The position numbers were made by a program, and so were the translations under genes. A model generated the notes under the pieces. That model worked only from the letters and a program-made list of their open reading frames with translations. It was not told the DNA's origin and ran no database searches. Positions 8,592 to 17,730 of a DNA stretch of 64,000 bases are shown piece by piece; positions within the stretch are counted from its first letter, which is position 1; each line of letters opens with the position of its first letter. The stretch is from assembly GCF_001570545.1 (NCBI RefSeq), contig NZ_BBXD01000015.1, forward strand, positions 1-64,000. Direction: 5' to 3'. The DNA is from Herbidospora mongoliensis. GTDB taxonomy: Bacteria > Actinomycetota > Actinomycetes > Streptosporangiales > Streptosporangiaceae.

Positions 8592-10100
8592 ATGGTGTTC
8601 CACACGCTGCGTGGCATCGTACAGATGGCCACGTCGCTCACCGAGACGGCCACGAGCAACGCTCGCGAGGCCGTCATGGACATGCTCGACACGGACTCGC
8701 CGCGGTCTGCCAAGAGGCGGCGGTCGTCCAAGGGGATCGGGGGGATGGTTCGGTCGGGTGCCGACCAGGTGCTCGGGGTTTTCGACCTCGCGCGGAAGGG
8801 TGAGGTCGATCGGCTTCGGACGCAGGTCCGCGAGCTGCAGGGGCGTAAGAAACCCGGCAGCCGGGCGGGCGGGTCCCGGTCGCGTACGACCACCCGCGCC
8901 TCGGCCGCTTCGGCGTCGACGGCACGGGGGATGTCCGCCCGGCTGACGAGGGCGGCGGCCAAGGCGGGGCGGACCATCTCGGCCATCGCCGAGAAGGCCA
9001 CTTCGGCGACTGCCGAGAAGAGCGCGGCGGCCAAGAGGGCCGCTTCGGGAACCGCGTCGCGTTCGTCGGCTTCCGGCCGGAAGACGGCGGGAGCCCGTTC
9101 GGGCGCGGTGCGGAAGGCTGCGACGGTTCGTACCGCCGCATCGCGGAAGGCTTCGACAGCCCGTACTGCGGCTTCGCGCAAGGCTTCGACGGTGCGCGCC
9201 GCGGCTTCGCGGTCGGCGGCTGGTCGCGCTGCCGCTTCGGGTTCGTCGCGGTCGGTTTCCGCGTCGCGGACCGGGTCGGCGTCGGCGTCGGCGTCTCGTT
9301 CGTCGGCGGCTGGTCTGGCTCGTCCCGCGGCTTCGCGGGCCGCGACGGGTCGTGTCGCTACGTCCGGGTCGGTACGGAAGGCGACGGGTTCCGCTCCTCA
9401 GGCGTCCCACAAGGCGTCCGTGGCCGGCCTTTCCGCGGTGTCCGGTTCGAAGCGGAAGGCGTCGGCGTCGCGGTCGGCGACCGGTCGGTCCACGGCGCCT
9501 GGTGCGGTGCGGAAGGCGTCGGCGTCGGCTTCACGGCCTACGACGGGTCGTTCCACGGCCTCCGGCGCGGTGCGTAAGGCTGCTGCCTCGCGTTCGGCGT
9601 CGGTGTCTCGTTCGGGGGCCTCGCGTTCGTCGGCTACCGGTCTGGCTCGTCCCGCGGCTTCGCGGACCGCTACGGGTCGTGCCGCGACGTCCGGGGCGGT
9701 GCGGAAGGCGGCGGTTTCGCGTTCCGCCGCCGCCAAGACCGCTCGTACCGGGTCGACGGCAGGCAACCGGATCGCCAAGGCGGAGAAGGCGGCGGCGCGG
9801 ATCGTCAAGGCCACCGGTTCCGCTCGGGTGGCGCGGGCGGAGAAGATGGCCGCTCGGATGGCGCATGCCGTCGGTACCGCTCGCACGCCGGCCACGGCCG
9901 CTTCGCGGATGGCCAAGGCCACCGGGTCGGCTCGGGTCGTGAAGGCCGAGGCCCGGGCGGCCAAGGCGATCGGGGCGGCGTCGCACGCGGGTACCGCTGT
10001 GGCGGCCAAGCTGTCGAGTGGTCCCGCCAAGAACGGTAAGAAGGCCGCGAAGAAGGCGCTGGCCAAGAAGCCGGGCAAGAAGGCAGGTAAGAAGGCGTAG
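8592..10100 (+). CDS. phasin-like protein with histone H1-like Ala/Ser/Arg/Lys tail
   Basis: 502 residues from ATG 8592, preceded by AAGGGGG. Residues ~1-95 form an amphipathic helical domain ending in DLARKGEVDRLRTQVRELQ, which resembles the coiled-coil end of phasin-family proteins. The remaining ~400 residues are low complexity (Ala, Ser, Arg, Lys, with ASRSA and VRKAS-like motifs), turning into AKATGSAR/AEKAAAR repeats and a Lys-rich end (KKAAKKALAKKPGKKAG). The layout recalls PhaF, where a phasin domain is joined to an H1-like DNA-binding tail. A role in nucleoid or granule organisation is inference. It lies next to a lipid-binding SCP2 gene. Confidence 0.7.
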   Translation: MVFHTLRGIVQMATSLTETATSNAREAVMDMLDTDSPRSAKRRRSSKGIGGMVRSGADQVLGVFDLARKGEVDRLRTQVRELQGRKKPGSRAGGSRSRTTTRASAASASTARGMSARLTRAAAKAGRTISAIAEKATSATAEKSAAAKRAASGTASRSSASGRKTAGARSGAVRKAATVRTAASRKASTARTAASRKASTVRAAASRSAAGRAAASGSSRSVSASRTGSASASASRSSAAGLARPAASRAATGRVATSGSVRKATGSAPQASHKASVAGLSAVSGSKRKASASRSATGRSTAPGAVRKASASASRPTTGRSTASGAVRKAAASRSASVSRSGASRSSATGLARPAASRTATGRAATSGAVRKAAVSRSAAAKTARTGSTAGNRIAKAEKAAARIVKATGSARVARAEKMAARMAHAVGTARTPATAASRMAKATGSARVVKAEARAAKAIGAASHAGTAVAAKLSSGPAKNGKKAAKKALAKKPGKKAGKKA

Positions 10101-10244
10101 GGCCGCCGCGCGAGCGACGTCGTCGGCTCGGTCCGCTACCGTCAAGGCGGCGGAGCGTCAGCGGCCCGAGTTCGACGCCTTGTTCTCGGGTGCCTCGTGA
10201 GGCGTTTCGGGCCAGGGCCGCGTATCTGACACCGGAGGGGGCGC

Positions 10245-10544
10245 ATGACCGAGATGAACTCGGCCGGCGGTGGGGAAGCCGCTGGGCCGGTGCAGGCCGC
10301 TGTGATCGCGGATGCCGGTTCGCCGGCGGACGTCATGGCGACCCCGACGAAGAATGTGGTGCCGGCCGTTGCCCCGGCCGGCACCCGACCGCCCGGCACC
10401 CCGATCGGCCTCGATCCCGAGGCGGCCGTCCGCGCCGCCGTCGAACGGCTCGCGGAGGTGCCGGTCGCGGCCCATGTCGAGGTGTACGAGCAGGTGCTCG
10501 GCACATTGGAGGAGACCCTTGCCGCTGTGGACGACCGCACGTGA
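10245..10544 (+). CDS. conserved small protein upstream of tlyA
   Basis: 99 residues from ATG, with GGAGGGGG four bases upstream. The N-terminal half is Ala/Pro rich and disordered. The C-terminal half (AAVERLAEVPVAAHVEVYEQ followed by a helix ending DDRT) looks like a short helical domain, a pattern I associate with small unnamed proteins preceding tlyA in actinobacteria. The function is unknown. It lies 40 bases before tlyA, probably in the same transcript. Confidence 0.7.
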   Translation: MTEMNSAGGGEAAGPVQAAVIADAGSPADVMATPTKNVVPAVAPAGTRPPGTPIGLDPEAAVRAAVERLAEVPVAAHVEVYEQVLGTLEETLAAVDDRT

Positions 10545-10584
10545 CGATTAGACCCCCCGCCGACAATCCCCCCAGAGGTATCCG

Positions 10585-11397
10585 TTGAGTCAGCGCCGCC
10601 GTCTCGACAGCGAGCTGGTACGACGCAGGCTGGCCCGTTCGCGGGAACAGGCCGCCCAGCTCATCGAGGCGGGCCGGGTCACCATCGGTGGCCAGCCCGC
10701 CTCCAAAGCGGCCACCCAGGTCGACACCGCCGCCGCGATCGTGGTCGCCGAGGCCGCAGAAGGGCCCGACTACGTCTCCAGGGGCGCGCACAAACTGATC
10801 GGCGCCCTCGACGCCTTCACCGACCTCGACGTCTCGGGGCGGCGCTGTCTCGACGCGGGCGCCTCGACCGGCGGGTTCACCGATGTGCTGCTGCGGCGGG
10901 GCGCGGCCCGGGTGCTGGCGGTCGACGTCGGTTACGGGCAGCTCGCCTGGTCGCTCCGCACCGACGAGCGGGTCACCGTGATGGAGCGCGTGAACGTCCG
11001 CGACCTCACCCCCGAGATGGTCGGGGAACCGCCGACGCTCATCGTCGGCGACCTGTCGTTCATCTCGCTGCGGCTGGTGCTGCCGGCGCTGACCGGTGTC
11101 CTGGCCGAGGGCGGTGAGCTGGTCATGCTGGTCAAGCCGCAGTTCGAGGTGGGGAAGGAACGCGTGGGCGCTGGAGGGGTCGTACGCGATCCGGAACTGA
11201 GAGCCGAGTCGGTGCGCGACGCCGCGGCGGCGGCGCAGAAGCTGGGGCTCACGGTCAAGGGTGTGACGGCGAGTCCGTTGCCGGGGCCGTCGGGCAATGT
11301 GGAATATCTGATCCGGCTCGGGAAGGGGCCCGGTCACGAGGCGGTCGCCGATGTGGCCGCCGCCGTCGCGCTTGCCGTCGAGGAGGGGCCCCGATGA
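10585..11397 (+). CDS. tlyA: TlyA family rRNA 2'-O-methyltransferase
   Basis: 270 residues from a TTG start with AGAGG upstream. Residues ~5-65 form an S4 RNA-binding domain (RLDSELVRRRLARSREQA). The FtsJ-like methyltransferase follows, with the SAM loop CLDAGASTGGFTDVLL (~88-103) and an IVGDLSFISLR motif. Family members methylate 16S/23S rRNA cytidines and determine capreomycin sensitivity. The stop overlaps the nadK start (ATGA). Confidence 0.93.
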   Translation: MSQRRRLDSELVRRRLARSREQAAQLIEAGRVTIGGQPASKAATQVDTAAAIVVAEAAEGPDYVSRGAHKLIGALDAFTDLDVSGRRCLDAGASTGGFTDVLLRRGAARVLAVDVGYGQLAWSLRTDERVTVMERVNVRDLTPEMVGEPPTLIVGDLSFISLRLVLPALTGVLAEGGELVMLVKPQFEVGKERVGAGGVVRDPELRAESVRDAAAAAQKLGLTVKGVTASPLPGPSGNVEYLIRLGKGPGHEAVADVAAAVALAVEEGPR

Positions 11398-12299
11398 CTG
11401 ACGGCCGATCGGTTCTGATCACCACCCACACCGGGCGCGATGCCGCCGTCGAGAGCGCCCGGCTGGTCATCGACCGGCTCCTCAAGGAGGGGCTGAAGGT
11501 CCGGGTGCTGGCGGACGAGGCCGAGGAGGTGGCCCGGCAGGGAGTGGAGGTCGTCCCGGCAGACGAGAGGGCGGCCTTCGGCGCCGAGATCATCATCGTG
11601 CTCGGCGGCGACGGCACGCTGCTGCGCGCCGCCGAGATCTCCCGCCCCACCGGTGTGCCGCTGCTGGGCGTCAACCTCGGGCACGTCGGGTTCCTCGCCG
11701 AGGCCGAGGTGGAGGATCTCCACGTCGTGGTCGACCGGGTGGTCGACGGGAGGTTCGAGGTCGAGGAGCGCATGACCATCGACGTCACCGTCCGCAACGG
11801 CAGCATCCTGGCACGCACGTGGGCGCTCAACGAGGCGTCCGTGGAGAAGCGCGACGGCATGCTCGAAGTGGTCGCGGAGATCGACGGGCATCCGCTGTCC
11901 CGCTGGGGCTGCGACGGCGTGATCTGCGCGACGCCGACCGGATCGACCGCCTACGCGTTCTCCGCCGGAGGCCCCGTCGTGTGGCCCCAGGTCGAGGCGC
12001 TGATGGTGGTCCCCAACAGCGCCCACGCGCTGTTCGCGCGGCCTCTGGTGGTCGCGCCGACCAGCTCGATCGCCATCGAGTTGCTGGCCACGACCCACCC
12101 CGGCGTCCTGTGGTGCGACGGCCGCCGCCGCTTCGATCTGCCGCCCGGCGTGCGGGTCGAGGTCCGCAAAGGCACTCATCCGGTACGTCTGGCGCGCATG
12201 CTCGGCGTCGACTCCACCGGTGTCCCGTTCACCGACCGACTGGTCGCCAAGTTCGGCCTTCCGGTTGAGGGATGGCGGGGTCGAGTCAGGCCCTCGTGA
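11394..12299 (+). CDS. nadK: NAD kinase
   Basis: 301 residues. The GGDGTLLRAAE motif (~residues 70-80), NLGHVGFLAE, and the C-terminal TPTGSTAYAFSAGGP catalytic/NAD-binding loop identify an ATP/polyphosphate NAD kinase making NADP. It is translationally coupled to tlyA by ATGA. Its product feeds the pentose phosphate enzymes encoded later in this window. Confidence 0.95.
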   Translation: MTDGRSVLITTHTGRDAAVESARLVIDRLLKEGLKVRVLADEAEEVARQGVEVVPADERAAFGAEIIIVLGGDGTLLRAAEISRPTGVPLLGVNLGHVGFLAEAEVEDLHVVVDRVVDGRFEVEERMTIDVTVRNGSILARTWALNEASVEKRDGMLEVVAEIDGHPLSRWGCDGVICATPTGSTAYAFSAGGPVVWPQVEALMVVPNSAHALFARPLVVAPTSSIAIELLATTHPGVLWCDGRRRFDLPPGVRVEVRKGTHPVRLARMLGVDSTGVPFTDRLVAKFGLPVEGWRGRVRPS

Positions 12300-12364
12300 C
12301 TCGAAAATCTTGGCGAGTTGCGCGTAGGATCGCTTGCGACATTGACGTTGAACGGGAGGGACCA

Positions 12365-14083
12365 GTGCGACCGAGGGTCGAGGAGGTCCGTATCCGAGGG
12401 CTGGGCGTCATCGACGAAGCCGTCCTTGAACTGTCCCCCGGCTTCACCGTCGTCACAGGTGAGACGGGCGCCGGCAAGACGATGGTGGTGACCGGTCTCG
12501 GCCTGCTGTTCGGCGGCCGGGCCGATCCCGCCCGGGTCCGTCCCGGGTCCGACAAGTGCACCGTCGAGGGCACCCTCATCGTCGATCCGGCGGGCCGGGC
12601 GGCCCAGCAGGTCTTCGACATCGGCGGCGAGGTCGAGAACGGCGAGCTCATCATCTCCCGCACCGTCTCCTCCGAGGGCCGGTCGCGGGCCTGGCTCGGC
12701 GGGCGCACCGTCCCGGTCGGGACACTCACGTTCCTGGCCGAAGACCTGGTGGCCGTCCACGGGCAGATGGACCAGCAGCGGCTGCTGCAGCCGGGCCGCC
12801 AGCGCGCCGCGCTCGACCGCTACGCCGGCGACGAGCTGGTCAAGCCGTTGCGGGCCTACGAGCAGGCGTACAAGAGACACAAGAAGGTCGGCGACCTGGT
12901 CGCCGAGCTGACCGGCCGGGCGCGCGAACGCGCGCAGGAGGCCGACAGCCTGCGGTTCGGCCTGCAGGAGATCGAGAAGGTCGCCCCCCGCGCCGGGGAA
13001 GACGTCGAGCTGAAGGAGGAGGCCGAGCGCCTCACCCACGCCGACACCCTGCGCAGCGCCGCGACGGTCGCCCACACGGCGCTGCTGGGCGATCCGATGT
13101 CGGGGCCCGAGGCGGTGGCCGACGCGGTGTCCCTCATCGGTCAGGCGCGGTCGGCCGTCGAGTCGGCGCAGGACTACGACCCCGCCCTCGCCGGCCTGGC
13201 CGAACGCCTGGCCGAGGCGGGCTACCTGATCAACGACGTGGCGACCGAACTGGCCGCCTACGCCGAGTCGGTCGAGGCCGACCCCCAGCGCCTGGAGACG
13301 GTGCACGAGCGCCGGTCCCTGCTCAACGGGGTGATCCGCAAATACGGCGTCGACGTCGCCGACGTCCTCGCCTGGGCGGAGAAGGCCGCCGTCCGCGTCG
13401 GTGAGCTCGACGGCGACGACGACCGCATCGGCGAGCTGACCCGCGAACACGAGGAACTGACCACCCGGCTCGTCGAACTGGCCGGTGAGCTGACCCGCAT
13501 CCGCGAGGCCGCCGCCGAACGCTTCGCCGTGGCGGTCACCGGGGAACTGACCGCCCTGGCCATGCCCCACGCCCGGGTCACCGTCGTGATCGACTCGACG
13601 GGCGACTTCGGCCCGCTGGGCGTCGACGAGGTCGAACTGCGCATGGCGCCCCATCCGGCGTCCCCGCCGCTGCCGCTGAACAAGGGCGCGTCCGGGGGTG
13701 AGCTGAGCCGCGTCATGCTGGCCATCGAGGTCGTCTTCGCCGGGGCCGACCCGGTGCCCACGTTCGTGTTCGACGAGGTCGACGCGGGAGTAGGCGGCAA
13801 GGCGGCCGTGGAGATCGGGCGGCGGCTGGCCAAGCTGGCCCGCACCGCCCAGGTCATCGTCGTCACCCACCTGCCGCAGGTGGCGGCCTTCGCCGACCAG
13901 CACCTGGTCGTCGAGAAGGACAGCGACGGCAGCGTGGTCCGCAGCGGCGTGGTCGCCCTCGACCGCGAGGCCCGCAAGCGCGAACTGGCCCGCATGCTGG
14001 CCGGCATGGAGGACTCGGAGCTGGGCCGCGCCCACGCCGAAGAACTGCTGACGGAGGCCGCCGCCGCGAAGGCCCTCGGCTGA
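12365..14083 (+). CDS. recN: DNA repair protein RecN
   Basis: 572 residues from GTG 12365, with GGGAGGG four bases upstream; the longer open frame from 12272 overlaps nadK and is rejected. It has Walker A GETGAGKTM (32-40), long central helices (~150-390) typical of this SMC-like protein, the signature LNKGASGGELSRVMLA and Walker B FVFDEVDAGVGGKAA. It acts in double-strand-break repair. The length is normal for the family. No LexA box that I would defend is seen upstream. Confidence 0.95.
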   Translation: MRPRVEEVRIRGLGVIDEAVLELSPGFTVVTGETGAGKTMVVTGLGLLFGGRADPARVRPGSDKCTVEGTLIVDPAGRAAQQVFDIGGEVENGELIISRTVSSEGRSRAWLGGRTVPVGTLTFLAEDLVAVHGQMDQQRLLQPGRQRAALDRYAGDELVKPLRAYEQAYKRHKKVGDLVAELTGRARERAQEADSLRFGLQEIEKVAPRAGEDVELKEEAERLTHADTLRSAATVAHTALLGDPMSGPEAVADAVSLIGQARSAVESAQDYDPALAGLAERLAEAGYLINDVATELAAYAESVEADPQRLETVHERRSLLNGVIRKYGVDVADVLAWAEKAAVRVGELDGDDDRIGELTREHEELTTRLVELAGELTRIREAAAERFAVAVTGELTALAMPHARVTVVIDSTGDFGPLGVDEVELRMAPHPASPPLPLNKGASGGELSRVMLAIEVVFAGADPVPTFVFDEVDAGVGGKAAVEIGRRLAKLARTAQVIVVTHLPQVAAFADQHLVVEKDSDGSVVRSGVVALDREARKRELARMLAGMEDSELGRAHAEELLTEAAAAKALG

Positions 14084-14662
14084 CGGTCTCCATGTGGGGA
14101 GGGCGGCGGGCTTTCTGCGAACAGGGCCGGTGCCCGGATGGTGAAGTCCGCTGTGGAAGGGCGTCGCGCCGAATCGGGAGCCGGGCTTTCTCGGGGCCAT
14201 GGTTGAACGCTGGTCCGCCGTCGTCGCGGCGGTGCGTGGAGCGGGCGGTTGGCGCCGGATACGGGCGATGCGGGGGTGGCGGGCGGTGCCAGGGTGGGCG
14301 GAGCCGTAACGGAAGCAGGAAACTCCCTGAGCGGTGCCGCGGGATATGAGCACAGCTCAGGGCAGTGGGGTGGGTGCGGGAGTCCCCTTAGTCACATATC
14401 GGAAAAGTCCCAGCGAATCAGGAAAAAGTTGGCCAGGCTGGAATGACGACGAGAAGCGGCCGCCCGGGGGCGAAGCGGCTCGTACATCGCAATCCCTCGT
14501 CGGGTGACAACGGTTCGTGTTCTGGGCAGAGGAGGGCATCGTGCCCGGACGACGCCGTATGACGACATGGGGGACGACGGCATGAGGGCAGGGTGGCGAC
14601 AAAGCTGGTGGGTGCCGGGGTGTCGGACCTTCATGGTCGTGAGCTCTGGCAGGATGGTCCCG
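14084..14662. other. long region upstream of steA, no gene recognised
   Basis: About 580 bases between recN and steA. Several short open frames exist, but none has a family match or a good SD. It contains a purine-rich AT-richer patch near 14390-14450 (CACATATCGGAAAAG and ATCAGGAAAAAG) that may hold the steA promoter. No complete riboswitch could be assigned. Confidence 0.45.
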
Positions 14663-15859
14663 ATGAAGGTCTCGAGCGTCAGGGTTCCAGGCCTCCGCCG
14701 CCGGAAGGTCAGTGTCCTTCCCGGGGTGACTGCGACGGCGCGCATCGACCGGCGCACCAAGAGGCTCACGAAACGCCTTCGCCCAGGGGAAATCGCGATC
14801 ATCGATCACGTCGACATCGACCGGGTGAGCGCGGAGGCCCTCGTCGCGTGCGGTGTGTCCGTGGTGGTCAACATCGCGGCGAGCGTGTCCGGGCGTTATC
14901 CGAACCTGGGGCCGCAGATCCTGCTCGAGGCCGGCGTCACGCTGGTCGACGGCGCCACACCCGAACTCTTCGAGAAGATCCGCGACGGTGACGTCGTCCG
15001 GGTCGCCGACGGCGTCGTCCACATCGACGAGGAGATCGTCGGCAAGGGCGAGGTGATGACCGCCGAGTCGGTCGAGGCCGCGATGATCGAGGCCCGCGCG
15101 GGGTTGTCGGTGCAGATCGAGGCGTTCACCGTTAACACCATGGAGTACGTGCGGCGTGAGCGCGACCTGCTCATCGACGGCGTCGGCGTGCCCGACATCG
15201 TCACCAAGCTCGACGGGCGTCACGTCCTGATCGTGGTCCGCGGATACCACTACAAAGACGACATCGCCGCGCTGCGGCCCTACATCCGTGAATACCGGCC
15301 GGTCATGATCGGGGTCGACGGCGGCGCCGACGCGCTGCTGGAGGCCGGTTACCGGCCCGACATCATCGTCGGCGACTTCGACTCGGTCTCCGACGAGGCG
15401 CTGGCCGGGGGCGCCGAGCTGGTCGTCCACGCCTATCCCGACGGGCGGGCCCCCGGGCTCGAACGGGTCAGGAAGCTGGGGCGCGACGCCGTCCTCTTCC
15501 CGGCCTCCGCGACGAGCGAGGACATCGCGATGTTGCTGGCCGACGAGAAAGGCGCGTCGCTGATCGTCGCGGTCGGCACCCACGCCACGCTCGTGGAGTT
15601 CCTCGACAAGGGGCGGGCCGGCATGGCCAGCACCTTTCTCACCCGGCTCAGGCTGGGCAGCAAACTCATCGACGCCAAAGGCGTCAGCAGGCTCTATCGC
15701 AGCCGCATCTCCGCGGCGTCGCTGCTGCTCCTCGTGGCCACCACGATCGTGACGATCGGCGTGGTGCTGTTCGTCTCGCCGGTCGGCAAGATCTGGCTCG
15801 ACGGAGCGCAGGACGTCTGGAACGGCTTCATATTCTGGGTGGTCGGACTCTTCTCGTGA
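14663..15859 (+). CDS. steA: SteA-like protein (thiamine pyrophosphokinase-like domain)
   Basis: 398 residues from ATG 14663 (AGGA eight bases upstream; ATG 14654 also possible). Strong family features are SVSGRYPNLGPQILLEAG, EAFTVNTMEYVRRE, VMIGVDGGADALLEAGYRPD and IIVGDFDSVSDEAL, which matches Mycobacterium Rv1697 and Corynebacterium SteA. One C-terminal membrane helix (~355-380) is present. SteA works with SteB to regulate cell-separation peptidoglycan hydrolysis in Corynebacterium. The next gene overlaps by GTGA. Confidence 0.93.
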   Translation: MKVSSVRVPGLRRRKVSVLPGVTATARIDRRTKRLTKRLRPGEIAIIDHVDIDRVSAEALVACGVSVVVNIAASVSGRYPNLGPQILLEAGVTLVDGATPELFEKIRDGDVVRVADGVVHIDEEIVGKGEVMTAESVEAAMIEARAGLSVQIEAFTVNTMEYVRRERDLLIDGVGVPDIVTKLDGRHVLIVVRGYHYKDDIAALRPYIREYRPVMIGVDGGADALLEAGYRPDIIVGDFDSVSDEALAGGAELVVHAYPDGRAPGLERVRKLGRDAVLFPASATSEDIAMLLADEKGASLIVAVGTHATLVEFLDKGRAGMASTFLTRLRLGSKLIDAKGVSRLYRSRISAASLLLLVATTIVTIGVVLFVSPVGKIWLDGAQDVWNGFIFWVVGLFS

Positions 15860-16860
15860 TCGATTTTCGCTATCACCTCGTCTCCATCGTGGCGATCTTC
15901 CTGGCGCTGACCGTGGGCATCGTGCTCGGCAGCACCGCTCTGCAGGATCCGATCATCGAGACGACCCAGGTGACCGCCGAGACCTTGAAGAAGGAGAACC
16001 TGACCCTGCGGTCCGATCTGGTCGCCCAACTGGCCAGGGAAGACGGCAACAACGCCTTCGTCACCGCCGCCACCGCCGAACTGGTCGAGCGCGACCTGGC
16101 GGGCGAGCGCGTCGTGGTCGTCGAGGCGCCGGGCGCGCCCACGGCCCTGCGCGACCCGATGCGCGAGGTGCTGGAGCTCGCGGGGGCCACCTACACGGGC
16201 CGGGTGACGCTCACCGATTCGTTCCTGGAGCCCGAGCAGGCCGGGGTCATCGACGGCCTGTCGATCCAGCTCGCCCCGGTGGGGGCGACCTTCCCCGAAG
16301 GCGCCACGCCCTATGACAAGGCGGGCACGGTGCTGGCCGCCGCGCTGGTGACCAACATGCGGCCGCAGGCGGGCACCGCCAACACGGCCACCACGACCGT
16401 GCTGTCGGCCTTCCAGGAGGGCGGCTTCATCGCCGTCAACGGCGAACCTGCCGACCGGGCGACCCTGGCGATCGTGGTGGCGCCGGCGGCGCCCTACGAG
16501 GCCGAGACGGCCGAGACCATGAACAACGCGATCGTGTCGGTGTCCGGCGCGCTCGACAAGGCCGGGCTCGGCACCGTCATGACCGGCACCACCACCGCGT
16601 CGGCCACCGGCGGGGTCATCGCCGCGCTGCTCGACTCGGGCGAGGAGACCTCCCAGGTCTCCAGCGTCGACACGCTCGATCTGCCCTCGGGGCGGATCGT
16701 GGTGGTCGACGCGCTCAAGGAGCAGCTCGGCGGGCAGTCGGGCGCCTACGGGATCGGCAGCGGCGCGACCGCGTTCGAACCCGCTCCGGCGGTGCCCACC
16801 ATCCTGCCGTCGTTCACGCCCTCTGCCAGCCCGTCTCCCGTGGCCTCCGCCACCGGCTGA
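15856..16860 (+). CDS. steB: SteB / MctB-like envelope protein
   Basis: 334 residues. The N-terminus MIDFRYHLVSIVAIFLALTV, running into GIVLGST, is the family hallmark; it is a single membrane helix (~8-26) followed by a coiled coil (~35-60) and an extracytoplasmic domain. The Pro/Ser/Ala-rich C-terminus is disordered. Homologues are called SteB (partner of SteA) or MctB (copper transport); no Cys/His-rich copper motif is visible here, so I favour SteB. It overlaps steA by GTGA. Confidence 0.9.
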   Translation: MIDFRYHLVSIVAIFLALTVGIVLGSTALQDPIIETTQVTAETLKKENLTLRSDLVAQLAREDGNNAFVTAATAELVERDLAGERVVVVEAPGAPTALRDPMREVLELAGATYTGRVTLTDSFLEPEQAGVIDGLSIQLAPVGATFPEGATPYDKAGTVLAAALVTNMRPQAGTANTATTTVLSAFQEGGFIAVNGEPADRATLAIVVAPAAPYEAETAETMNNAIVSVSGALDKAGLGTVMTGTTTASATGGVIAALLDSGEETSQVSSVDTLDLPSGRIVVVDALKEQLGGQSGAYGIGSGATAFEPAPAVPTILPSFTPSASPSPVASATG

Positions 16861-16881
16861 CCTCCCCAGGAAGGATCCGCT

Positions 16882-17730
16882 GTGTCTCATCGTTCCCTGC
16901 TCTTCGCCCTGGCGGGGGCGGCGCTCGGTGCGGCCGCCGCGCGGGCCGCGTACACGGCGTTCTCGAAGAAGCAGCCTTTCGGTGACGAGAAGACCTGGGC
17001 CCGCGTCAACCATCGCGGCGAGCCCGTCACGCTGCTCGAAGGCCCGGCGTTCGCGGTCGGTGCGGGGGCGGCGCTGGCGCTCGCGCCCGGCCTCTCCCCG
17101 CAGGTGAAGGCCGCGGGCGTGCTGACCTCTCTCGCCTGCGGCGCGCTGGGCGCCTATGACGACGTGTTCGGCACCAGCGCCTCCAAGGGGTTCAGGGGGC
17201 ATCTGTCCGCGCTTCGGCAGGGCCAGGTCACCAGCGGTGCGGTGAAGATCCTCGGGATCGGCGCGACCGGTCTCGCCGCCGCCGCGCTGACCCGGCGCAA
17301 TGTGACCGACATCGCCGTCGACGGCCTGCTGATCGCCGGCTGCGCCAACCTGGCCAACCTGTTCGACCTGCGGCCGGGCCGCGCGATCAAGGTCGGGCTG
17401 CTGGCCGGAGCGCCGCTGATCGGGTCGCCGCTGGCCGCCGTGCCGATGGGGGCCGCCGCCGCGCTGCTCCCCGACGACCTGGCCGAACGCGCGATGCTCG
17501 GCGACACCGGCGCCAACGCGCTCGGCGCGCTGCTGGGCCTGGCCGCCGCGCAGAAACTGGGACGTCCCGGGCGGCTGGCCGTGCTCGGCACCGTCGTGGC
17601 GCTCACCGCCGCGTCGGAGAAGGTGTCGTTCACCAAGGTCATCGCGGGCAACCCGGTGCTGAACCGGCTCGACATGCTCGGGCGCCGTCCCGTGCCGCCT
17701 CCGGCCGAGGTCATCCGGCCCACCCCTTGA
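16882..17730 (+). CDS. MraY/WecA-like polyprenyl-phosphate phosphosugar transferase
   Basis: 282 residues from GTG with AGGAAGGA upstream. It is a polytopic membrane protein with the family motifs RVNHRGEPVTLLEGPA, YDDVFG (D93, D94), KGFRGHLSALRQGQVTSG, NLFDLRPGRAIK and LGDTGANALGALLG. These match the Mg2+-binding and polyprenyl phosphate site residues of the phospho-N-acetyl-aminosugar transferase family. It is shorter than MraY (~360 residues) and so probably not the peptidoglycan enzyme. The stop overlaps the flippase start (TTGA). Confidence 0.85.
   Translation: MSHRSLLFALAGAALGAAAARAAYTAFSKKQPFGDEKTWARVNHRGEPVTLLEGPAFAVGAGAALALAPGLSPQVKAAGVLTSLACGALGAYDDVFGTSASKGFRGHLSALRQGQVTSGAVKILGIGATGLAAAALTRRNVTDIAVDGLLIAGCANLANLFDLRPGRAIKVGLLAGAPLIGSPLAAVPMGAAAALLPDDLAERAMLGDTGANALGALLGLAAAQKLGRPGRLAVLGTVVALTAASEKVSFTKVIAGNPVLNRLDMLGRRPVPPPAEVIRPTP

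Noticed and set aside
12176-14353. 725-residue open frame antisense to nadK and recN
   Set aside because: Both plus-strand genes carry full sets of conserved motifs; the antisense frame shows only high-GC shadow composition.
14250-14400. cobalamin- or c-di-AMP-riboswitch-like fragments upstream of steA
   Set aside because: Only short pieces such as GCAGGAAAC resemble box elements; the conserved order and helices could not be built.
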